A DNA stretch of 10,059 nucleotides from assembly GCA_015489095.1 (NCBI GenBank), contig WFMN01000071.1:1-10059 (forward strand). Direction: 5' to 3'. Below are positions 1 to 5,513 of this stretch, in pieces (the stretch's first letter is position 1; the number at the start of each line of letters is the position of its first letter). Source of the DNA: Mariprofundaceae bacterium. GTDB taxonomy: Bacteria; Pseudomonadota; Zetaproteobacteria; Mariprofundales; J009. The notes beneath the pieces were generated by a model. It was not told the DNA's origin. It was given only the letters and a program-made list of their open reading frames with translations, and did not search any database. Position numbers and translations under genes: made by a program.

Positions 1-98
1 GACACCCAGGAGGAGGGGAGGAGGAGGGTTGGATGCCGGAACGGGGCGAATGATGACGCGACCGGGTGATGGCACGATGAATCGCGGATTAAAAGATT
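1..98. other. non-coding end region with purine-rich tract
   Basis: I see no gene in this stretch. Positions 9-28 are a purine-only run built from GG and GGGG steps separated by single A residues. It repeats a Shine-Dalgarno-like GGAGG several times and could in principle form a two-tier G-quadruplex. The only ATG close behind it (33-35) opens a six-residue frame, so it does not look like a ribosome binding site in use. The stretch ends where the first 97-bp repeat unit begins. Confidence 0.4.
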
Positions 99-195
99 GT
101 AATCTCCGAGCAGATCGCAACAAGTCCATCCGTGGCAATTCGCGGTTGGAAACCGCTCCTACAGCCCGTAGGAGGGGAATCCTTTCCCCGAACCC
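99..195. repeat. 97-bp repeat unit 1 carrying a REPIN
   Basis: First of two adjacent units. A 34-bp lead is followed by a 63-bp core (133-195) holding three consecutive perfect hairpins: GCGGTT-gga-AACCGC, CTCCTAC-agccc-GTAGGAG and GGGGAA-tcct-TTCCCC. Read outward from the centre, each half is a REP: a GTAG head, then GAG and a palindrome ending in CGA. One REP is on each strand, which is the definition of a REPIN. REPs with a GTAG head are known substrates of RAYT transposases; no RAYT gene is in the window. The unit lies downstream of the RCK channel gene (stop at 322), a usual place for REPs, where they can also affect mRNA 3' ends. Confidence 0.85.
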
Positions 196-292
196 GTAAT
201 CTCCGAGCAGATCGCAACAAGTCCGTCCGTGGCAATTCGCGGTTGGAAACCGCTCCTACCGCCTGTAGGAGGGGAATCCCTTCCCCGAACCC
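196..292. repeat. 97-bp repeat unit 2 carrying a REPIN
   Basis: Direct tandem copy of the preceding unit, same length, with four base differences. One is in the lead (A128 to G225). The other three are in the core (230-292), and all fall in hairpin loops: agccc becomes cgcct and tcct becomes tccc. All stems are unchanged. The following 29 bases, up to the channel stop codon at 322, hold nothing I can recognise. Confidence 0.85.
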
Positions 293-321
293 ATGCCCCC
301 TTCTTGCGAAGTCGCCAGTGC

Positions 322-2022
322 TTAAACGGCAGCCTCAGCCTCGTGTCGGCACTGCAGCGCAAACAGCAGCGACTCCTTTTGATAAAGCGCCGATCGCCAC
401 GCCGTGGTTTGGTAGCCGCAAAAGAGGATATTCATCCCCTCTGCGAGTCCGACCGAAGGTCCGGGCAGCAGTCTCTCTTCCCCATCTTTTTCGGTGAGCA
501 GGGCGATTTGTGGCAGCGGTTCATCGGGGTGCCACGGATCTTTCAGCAGTTGTCCTAGGCATAGCGGCACACCTGTCCGCAACAGCTCGGCTACCGCGGG
601 GGCTTCCCGCTCATCCAGCCGAACCTGCCAAGTTTCGAACTCATCCGCGGCAACACGGGTGGCCACCCGCTGCATCAGCCGATTGACATGCTTTTCCGAT
701 ATCTGAGCGATTTTGTTCGTGAAGTTGTGTAGCAGAGGTGTCGATAACCATGTGTAGGCCTTTCTTGCCACCAGTGCATTGCACTGCATTCGCAGATCAA
801 TCGCCGCACTGTCGAACAGCGGGTCGTTTGCTCGCACAACCTGTCGCGCAATGCAGAAGATCTTGGGGTTGAGTTTGCGCGCGGACATGATGATGGAGAG
901 GTTGTCTATATCGTCACCCGTGGCGGCAATGATGCCGGCGGCCTGTTCCACACCGGCGGCGATCAGGTTGTCGGTATCGATACCGCGTCCTACTACGGAG
1001 CGTTCCGGCAACGGATGCTGTTCAGGATGGGCGTCGATTACGGTGATTTGTCCACCGGCATGCGCCAGTCGATCAAAGAGTGTCCGTCCTAGTCGTCCAA
1101 ATCCGCAAAGAATCCAAGGTTGATCGGCCAGCGCCGCCAGCCGGGTTGCCACCTCGACCGGATCGTCCCCTTCCATCAGCAGGCCACGAAAGCGGAAATG
1201 GTTCGGGTGGCACATCGCTTCGACGAGGTCATCGGCGAAGATTTCAAAGGGGTTGATCACATGCTCTACACCGAATGCGCGCATGTTTTCAACAGTTTCT
1301 GGATATTCGGAACGGGCAACCACCGGGATGTCGGGGTGCAACAGACGGGTGGTCATCGCCACCTTAAGATTGGCGCGGTCATCATTGGTGATCGCCGCCA
1401 CCGCCCGGCACATGGGGTGCTTTAACCCCGCTTTGATCAGGTGTTCCGAATCGCTGGCATCCGCGCCCAAGCCCGGCACATAGAGGTTTAGGTCTTCCAC
1501 GGTCAATTCGTTGACGGATGTCTGGTCGATATCGACCACCACGCACTGCCGAAACTCCCGCGTCAATTTGCCAACCAGCAGGTGACCAGTTGCGCCGTAG
1601 CCGCAAATCAGAAAAAACGGTTCGCGCAGGTTGCGTACATAGCGTGCGAATGAGGCGTGAAACACCGTTTCCTTGAACACATCATCCTGCATCAATGTCA
1701 GGATGGATCCGAACGCGTACAACCAGCCGACAACCGTGGGATAGATGCACAGGGTAACCCAAAACCGCTGTTCGGGGGTAAAGGCGTGGGGAATCTCGCC
1801 GAAGCCGATGGTGGTGGTCATGAAACTGACGAAATAGAACGCCTCGAAAAAGCGCATGTGGTAGGGGTGTCCCTGTTCATCGACTCCCGGGATCAGCACC
1901 ATGCCCAGCACAGAAATGGCGGTGATGGTGATCATGACGATGATCGGCGTGCGCATGCGCCGCATCACCAAGAAAAGGATATGATCCTTCGGGTTTGGCT
2001 TGCTGTACGAGGGAGTGGTCAC
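322..2022 (-). CDS. two-TM potassium channel with tandem RCK (TrkA-N) domains
   Basis: A K+ channel of the inner membrane gated by cytosolic ligands. The 566-residue product has one helix at about 24-45, a pore loop with the filter TTTIGFGE (69-76), a second helix at about 85-110, then two Rossmann-type RCK domains. RCK1 starts at GYGATG (141-146) with acidic D164/D166 after the second strand; RCK2 starts at GFGRLG (307-312) with D330. Both look able to bind an adenine nucleotide. A TrkA-C-like segment follows at about 455-540. This is the layout of ligand-gated tandem-RCK channels such as GsuK of Geobacter. The filter differs from TVGYGD in having F for Y and E for D. The start is GTG, 7 nt after the stop of the upstream small membrane gene, with no clear Shine-Dalgarno of its own, so translation is probably coupled. 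An ATG at codon 20 is an alternative start. The ligand is not predictable from sequence. Confidence 0.9.
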   Translation of the reverse strand: MTTPSYSKPNPKDHILFLVMRRMRTPIIVMITITAISVLGMVLIPGVDEQGHPYHMRFFEAFYFVSFMTTTIGFGEIPHAFTPEQRFWVTLCIYPTVVGWLYAFGSILTLMQDDVFKETVFHASFARYVRNLREPFFLICGYGATGHLLVGKLTREFRQCVVVDIDQTSVNELTVEDLNLYVPGLGADASDSEHLIKAGLKHPMCRAVAAITNDDRANLKVAMTTRLLHPDIPVVARSEYPETVENMRAFGVEHVINPFEIFADDLVEAMCHPNHFRFRGLLMEGDDPVEVATRLAALADQPWILCGFGRLGRTLFDRLAHAGGQITVIDAHPEQHPLPERSVVGRGIDTDNLIAAGVEQAAGIIAATGDDIDNLSIIMSARKLNPKIFCIARQVVRANDPLFDSAAIDLRMQCNALVARKAYTWLSTPLLHNFTNKIAQISEKHVNRLMQRVATRVAADEFETWQVRLDEREAPAVAELLRTGVPLCLGQLLKDPWHPDEPLPQIALLTEKDGEERLLPGPSVGLAEGMNILFCGYQTTAWRSALYQKESLLFALQCRHEAEAAV

Positions 2023-2029
2023 GGGGGGC

Positions 2030-2410
2030 TTAGCGGCGCAGGGTGCTGGCCTCGATAATCATCAATGTTACGGAGACGATGTTGGCGATCAGCGCGCCCC
2101 CGGAAAGGGAGACGGCGGTGGCGACGAATGTTACCGAGTTGCCGATGGCGACATGGTTGGCATACCCCATCACCGCTGCGGATCCAAGCAGGCCGACATC
2201 GGCCACCAAGCTACTCGCCAATAGCAGCGCGCCGATGTGTGAGCGTTCACCGAATTTCAATACGGTGGCGATCAGACTGATCACGATGGCGCCAAACAGC
2301 TCGTACAAGCTATGGTACGCACGCACGCCGATATCGCCGACAAAAAAGCCGAAATTGAGCGACAGCGCCAAAATCACGAAAAAAGCAAACAGCACACGGT
2401 TCAGACTCAT
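2030..2410 (-). CDS. small four-helix membrane protein, probable channel partner
   Basis: A 126-residue hydrophobic protein with four predicted membrane segments at about 6-26, 36-53, 59-80 and 92-118. It has few charged residues (D26, E37, K52, E55, D71, E120) and a short basic C-terminus. There is no signal peptide cleavage site and no catalytic motif. A strong Shine-Dalgarno, GAGGAGGG (2426-2419), sits 8 nt before the ATG, so the start is firm. The stop codon is 7 nt before the GTG of the tandem-RCK channel, so the two form an operon and probably share translation. From memory it resembles a small uncharacterised family (possibly DUF6394) found beside such channels; I could not confirm this. 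An accessory subunit is inferred from context only. Confidence 0.75.
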   Translation of the reverse strand: MSLNRVLFAFFVILALSLNFGFFVGDIGVRAYHSLYELFGAIVISLIATVLKFGERSHIGALLLASSLVADVGLLGSAAVMGYANHVAIGNSVTFVATAVSLSGGALIANIVSVTLMIIEASTLRR

Positions 2411-2427
2411 CGTGGCATCCCTCCTCT

Positions 2428-2443
2428 AAACGAACCTTCGTTT
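2428..2443. promoter_or_regulatory. 16-bp palindrome, possible operator
   Basis: AAACGAA-CC-TTCGTTT is a perfect 7-bp inverted repeat around a 2-bp centre. It lies just upstream of the Shine-Dalgarno of the small membrane gene and next to where transcription from the weak candidate promoter would begin. A 2-nt centre is too tight for a good RNA hairpin, which favours a dimeric repressor site. I cannot name the regulator. Confidence 0.45.
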
Positions 2444-2447
2444 TATT

Positions 2448-2458
2448 GCAATATTATC
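2448..2458 (-). promoter_or_regulatory. weak -10-like element for the K+ channel operon
   Basis: On the minus strand GATAAT (2458-2453) matches the TATAAT consensus at 5 of 6 bases, in a locally AT-rich patch upstream of the small membrane gene. No convincing -35 element lies 16-18 bp further up, so if it is used it may need an activator. The predicted start, near 2446, abuts the palindrome at 2428-2443. Confidence 0.25.
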
Positions 2459-2481
2459 CATCTGCTCGATCATCTGGGCGC

Positions 2482-2563
2482 ATCGCAAACCGTCCGTCTG
2501 TGGCAATTCGCGGTTGGAAACCGCTCCTACAGCCCGTAGGAGGGGAATCCTTTCCCCGAACCC
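2482..2563. repeat. REPIN copy 3 between the two K+ channel genes
   Basis: The 63-bp core (2501-2563) is identical base for base to the core at 133-195, with the same three hairpins and two opposed GTAG-headed REPs. Similarity to the lead of the other units extends weakly left to about 2482 (atcgcaa, then gtccgt). It sits 22 bp past the stop codon of the voltage-gated channel gene and upstream of the small membrane gene, so it separates the two transcription units. Confidence 0.85.
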
Positions 2564-2584
2564 GTCATCAATCTGATCGACCAT

Positions 2585-3550
2585 CTAACGCTGATCAAAC
2601 AGCCGTTCGCCGCAGTGGGGGCAACGGCTCCCCTTCAGCTCGGTGAGCAGGCTGAATTCGGCTCGGGTTACCGCCTGAGCATCGTCGAGATTCAGCCCCA
2701 ACCGTTTGCGAATCTCCTCCAGCTGTTCATGCTCTTCCTTGGTGATCACGCCATCTTCCAACGCTTCACGCACACTACTCTGGTACATTTTGCGCCGTTT
2801 TTGCATTTCGCGCGTAAACCCGGCGGCGATGATACCGGCGGGCAGCGCGGCCATCCCTACACCGAGCATGGTAACGGCAACGGCGAACATCTTGCCGGCG
2901 TGGGTAACGGGAATGACATCGCCATAGCCCACGGTGGTCAGCGTGACGATTGCCCACCACATCGCGGCGGGGATGCTGCCGAAGGCCTCGGGCTGCGCGT
3001 CGTGTTCGACGACATAGATGCCACCGGCGGCGAGAACCGCCAGCACCAGCATGACGAAAATCGCCGCCGCCAGCACCGGTGCCTCCATGCGGATCACCTG
3101 CATCAAGATCTCCAACGGCTGAAAATAGCGCGTCATCTTGAACACCCGCAGCAGACGCAAGACACGCAGGAATCGCGCGTCGATATTGAAAAACATGGAG
3201 AGAAAGTAGGGGGCGATGGCCAGCAGGTCGATGATGGCCATGAACGAGACCATGTAGCGCAGCCGCCCCTTAACGGGACGGTAGTAATTGGGCGATTCGA
3301 CACAGCTCCAGATTCGAAGCAGGTATTCGATCGAAAACACGGCTACCGAGAAGGTCTCAAAATCTTGGAAGAGCGCCGTGTGAGCCTGATATATCGGCTC
3401 GACAGATTCTAGGATGATGGCGACGACATTGCTCGCGATCAGCAGCATAATAGAACCGTTGAACAGGCGGGACGGCCAGGAACCGCCCTCTTCCACCATC
3501 CCGTAGATGCGGGATCTCCATCGGTGCTGTTGTGACAAACGCGCGTCCAT
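2585..3550 (-). CDS. six-TM voltage-gated-type potassium channel
   Basis: A 321-residue inner-membrane channel of the Kv superfamily. S1 is near 29-48, S2 62-82, S3 98-120, S4 126-142, S5 158-181, pore helix 193-205, filter TTVGYGD at 205-211 and S6 219-245. S4 carries a basic residue at every third position: R126, R129, R132, R135, K138 and R141, the pattern of a working voltage sensor. After S6 comes a basic coiled stretch, a SHOCT-like helical segment (about 260-285) and a lone CPHC motif (310-313), half of a zinc ribbon. I chose the ATG at 3550 because it leaves about 15 residues before the conserved N-terminus. A TTG at 3658 would add 36 unconserved residues and overlap the ribosome binding site of the divergent gene. 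A GAGG lies 14 nt before the chosen ATG, so the start is not firm. Confidence 0.88.
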   Translation of the reverse strand: MDARLSQQHRWRSRIYGMVEEGGSWPSRLFNGSIMLLIASNVVAIILESVEPIYQAHTALFQDFETFSVAVFSIEYLLRIWSCVESPNYYRPVKGRLRYMVSFMAIIDLLAIAPYFLSMFFNIDARFLRVLRLLRVFKMTRYFQPLEILMQVIRMEAPVLAAAIFVMLVLAVLAAGGIYVVEHDAQPEAFGSIPAAMWWAIVTLTTVGYGDVIPVTHAGKMFAVAVTMLGVGMAALPAGIIAAGFTREMQKRRKMYQSSVREALEDGVITKEEHEQLEEIRKRLGLNLDDAQAVTRAEFSLLTELKGSRCPHCGERLFDQR

Positions 3551-3669
3551 ACGCGCGGAGGCTACCTCAACCGGTAGTCCATGGAAAATAGCGTTGCCCG
3601 AGTGTTGGTGGAGCGGGCTATTGTCATATAGCTGGTTGTTTATTACCCTCTGCGCCAAGGAGGTGGTCT
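3551..3669. promoter_or_regulatory. divergent intergenic region, K+ channel / GAF gene
   Basis: This 119-bp gap should hold promoters for both flanking genes. I find no pair of -35 and -10 elements good enough to place. A TTGTCA at 3621-3626 on the plus strand lacks a matching -10. An imperfect dyad GCTAT-n6-ATAGC (3617-3632) is the only symmetric element. The plus-strand gene has a near-perfect Shine-Dalgarno, AAGGAGG (3657-3663), 6 nt before its ATG. Confidence 0.35.
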
Positions 3670-4242
3670 ATGTTCAGATATACCGAAATGGAGCGCCAAC
3701 TGGTGATTCAGCAGGATCAATTGGCGCAGGCGGTGCTTTCGCTAGCCCAAGGAACCGAATTGAAGCCGATTCTGCATCGTGTCGGCGAGTTGTCGCGTGA
3801 ATTGACCAACGCCCGCTACGCGATGATCTCCTACATCGATGATGAACAGCCCGGCGGGCGCTGTTACATCCCGATCGGCATGGGTGAGGAGGAGTTACGG
3901 CGGCTCGACGGCCACTGGCCGCAGGGCAAGGGGCTGCTCGGGTTGATGTGGGAGCAGCATGAGGTGGTGCGCATTCGCGATCTCACCGAACACCCGAAGG
4001 CGAGCGGCTTTCCGGACGGGCATACGGTGATGCACAGCTTTCTCGGCGCCCCTATCCTGTTCGAGGATGAGGTGGAGGGGGTGATCTACCTGACGGAGAA
4101 GGCGGACGGCCACGCCTTTTCCCCCATCGATGAGACGATCGTGCGTACACTCGCCTCCGCCTGCGCGCTGGCCATCGCCCATGTCCGCCATATCCATCAA
4201 CTGGAGGCGCGTATTCGCGAGCTGGAGGCGGATCGCGCCTAG
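3670..4242 (+). CDS. stand-alone GAF-domain protein
   Basis: A soluble 190-residue protein that is almost only one GAF domain (about 34-172), with a short N-terminal helix and a C-terminal coiled coil (172-190) suited to dimerisation. There is no kinase, cyclase, phosphodiesterase or DNA-binding domain, so it must act on a partner or bind a ligand by itself. The segment from about 85 to 145 (GKGLLGL, then FPDGH, SFLGAPI, IYLTEK) matches the GAF type of DosS/DevS-like histidine kinases. H118 falls at or near the place where, as I recall, that family holds its heme. Many non-heme relatives also keep this His, so heme binding is only a possibility. The start is fixed by a strong AAGGAGG. Its stop lies 6 bp before the -35 element of the Fur gene; read-through into the iron operon is possible. 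Confidence 0.85.
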   Translation: MFRYTEMERQLVIQQDQLAQAVLSLAQGTELKPILHRVGELSRELTNARYAMISYIDDEQPGGRCYIPIGMGEEELRRLDGHWPQGKGLLGLMWEQHEVVRIRDLTEHPKASGFPDGHTVMHSFLGAPILFEDEVEGVIYLTEKADGHAFSPIDETIVRTLASACALAIAHVRHIHQLEARIRELEADRA

Positions 4243-4248
4243 CGCCGC

Positions 4249-4276
4249 TTGACATGATAATGAGAATGATTATCAT
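4249..4276 (+). promoter_or_regulatory. sigma70 promoter of the fur-FTR1 operon
   Basis: A consensus -35 TTGACA (4249-4254), a 16-bp spacer and -10 TATCAT (4271-4276, 5 of 6). Transcription should begin at about 4282-4285, on or just before the ATG at 4285. The spacer and -10 are occupied by a Fur box. Confidence 0.8.
4256..4274 (+). promoter_or_regulatory. Fur box
   Basis: Matches 17 of 19 bases of the classical Fur consensus GATAATGATAATCATTATC, with differences at positions 9 and 13. An overlapping perfect 7-1-7 dyad, GAATGAT-T-ATCATTC, lies at 4264-4278, so more than one Fur dimer may bind. It covers the promoter spacer and part of the -10, so iron-loaded Fur would exclude RNA polymerase. 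Confidence 0.88.
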
Positions 4277-4284
4277 TCGCCGTT

Positions 4285-4677
4285 ATGCGCCTGACCCAAC
4301 AACGCACCGCTCTGCTGCAACTGATCAACAGCTCGGATCGCCACTGGGATGCCGAGCAGATCGCCGCCTCGTTAAGCAGGGAGGGGCACAAAATCGGTAT
4401 CGCCACCATCTACCGCGGTTTGCAGGCGTTGGAGCAGGCGGCGTTGATCACCGCCATCCAGATCGACGGCCGCAAACACTACGAACGCGCCGATAAGCAG
4501 CATCACGACCATCTGATTTGCACCGCCTGCGGCACCATTGCCGAGTTTTACAGCCCGGAAATCGAATCGCTGCAACTGCAGGTGGCCGAAGCACACCAAT
4601 TTTCGATCGCCGACCATCAACTCACGCTCTATGGCCTCTGCCGTGATTGCCGCGTCGCCAAGGAGCCGATCCCATGA
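4285..4677 (+). CDS. Fur-family metal-responsive repressor
   Basis: A 130-residue winged-helix regulator that binds DNA as a metal-loaded dimer. The recognition region TIYRGLQALE is at 41-50. Metal ligands align with E. coli Fur: H20, E67, HHDH (73-76), H104 and H111. Two CxxC pairs, C79/C82 and C119/C122, can hold structural zinc. It is shorter than E. coli Fur (148) and begins almost directly at the first DNA-binding helix. No other in-frame start exists, since a TGA lies at 4267-4269, and there is no Shine-Dalgarno, so translation is probably from a leaderless mRNA. The promoter carries an iron-type Fur box, and the gene overlaps an iron permease gene by ATGA. This suggests iron sensing, with repression either by itself or by a separate housekeeping Fur. 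Zur or PerR activity is less likely but not excluded. Confidence 0.88.
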   Translation: MRLTQQRTALLQLINSSDRHWDAEQIAASLSREGHKIGIATIYRGLQALEQAALITAIQIDGRKHYERADKQHHDHLICTACGTIAEFYSPEIESLQLQVAEAHQFSIADHQLTLYGLCRDCRVAKEPIP

Positions 4678-5513
4678 TTGCAGCCGCGTTGATTGTCTTT
4701 CGCGAGATGTTGGAGATGGCGTTGGTGGTCGGGGTGTTGCTGGCGGCCACGACGATGCTGCCGGGCTCCCGCCGTTGGATCGGTATCGGTGCGCTGCTGG
4801 GGGGCTGCGGCGCGGCGTTGGTGGCCCTGTTTATGGAGCAGATGGAGAACAGTTTCGGCGGCGATGGCGAGTTTCTGTTCAACGCCGTCGTGCTGGCTGT
4901 CGCGTCGCTGATGATCGGCTGGACCACCATCTGGATGCAGCGCCACGGCCGGGAACTCAGCGCGAAGATGCGCGCGGTCGGCGATGCAGTTCGCACGGGA
5001 GATGCACCGGTGACGGCACTGATGCTGATTACGCTGGCGGCGGTGATGCGTGAGGGGTCGGAGGCGGTCTTTTTCCTGTTTGGTGCCATCCGGGCGACGG
5101 CGGAGGATGGTTGGTCGATGGTCGCCGGATCGCTGCTCGGCATGGTGTCGGGCGCGGCTGTCGGCTGGGCGGTCTATCGCGGTCTGCGTGTGATTCCACT
5201 GCAACGGATTTTTGGCGTGGTCAGCGCCCTGCTGATCGTGATGGCGGCGGGGATGGCGTCACAGGCGGCGTGGAACCTGGTGATGATCGACAAGCTGCCG
5301 CCGCTGATCGATCCGCTGTGGGACAGCTCATCGCTGCTGCCGCAGGAGAGCCCGCTGGGCGAACTGCTGCACGCGCTGATGGGTTACGATGCGCAGCCGA
5401 GCGCGACGCAGATGGCGGTCTTTTTCGCTGTATTGATCGTGCTGTTTGCGTTGACTGTGCAGCGCAAACAGCACGCATCGGCTGGAGAAGCGGCTAACCC
5501 ATCCGCCGAATAG
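4674..5513 (+). CDS. FTR1/EfeU-family iron permease
   Basis: A 279-residue inner-membrane permease of the oxidase-dependent Fe2+ transporter family, close in length to E. coli EfeU. The two signature REXXE motifs, REMLE (10-14) in the first helix and REGSE (126-130) in the middle, are both intact; in the family they carry iron through the membrane. About seven membrane segments are visible. The start is ATG at 4674, overlapping the fur stop as ATGA, with AAGGAG 8 nt upstream (4660-4665); an upstream in-frame ATG at 4647 lies inside fur and is less likely. Control should follow the Fur box ahead of the operon. The usual partners EfeO and EfeB, or a cytochrome-type oxidase, are not next to it. 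Its last 20 bp overlap the 3' end of htpX on the other strand. Confidence 0.9.
   Translation: MIAAALIVFREMLEMALVVGVLLAATTMLPGSRRWIGIGALLGGCGAALVALFMEQMENSFGGDGEFLFNAVVLAVASLMIGWTTIWMQRHGRELSAKMRAVGDAVRTGDAPVTALMLITLAAVMREGSEAVFFLFGAIRATAEDGWSMVAGSLLGMVSGAAVGWAVYRGLRVIPLQRIFGVVSALLIVMAAGMASQAAWNLVMIDKLPPLIDPLWDSSSLLPQESPLGELLHALMGYDAQPSATQMAVFFAVLIVLFALTVQRKQHASAGEAANPSAE

Noticed and set aside
9..28. G-quadruplex in the purine tract
   Set aside because: It has mostly two-G steps, which form weak quadruplexes, and no gene context is visible at the window edge.
99..292. CRISPR array
   Set aside because: There are only two adjacent units, and the unit is 97 bp of internally palindromic sequence with no alternation of short repeats and unique spacers.
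132..558. Short plus-strand frames running through the repeat units
   Set aside because: They translate the REPIN copies themselves, which explains their near-identical peptides, and then run antisense to the channel gene.
2332..2353. Filter-like NFGFFVGDIG segment in the small membrane protein as a K+ pore
   Set aside because: The order of residues does not match TVGYGD, it lies at the end of the first helix and not between a pore helix and a second helix, and nothing else in the protein suggests a channel.
2615..3412. 265-codon plus-strand frame across the voltage-gated channel gene
   Set aside because: It lies wholly inside the antisense of a channel with an intact filter and voltage sensor; its composition is that of a shadow frame.
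3551..3658. N-terminal extension of the voltage-gated channel from a TTG codon
   Set aside because: There is no Shine-Dalgarno for it, the extra 36 residues show no family features, and it would cover the ribosome site of the divergent GAF gene. I kept the ATG at 3550.
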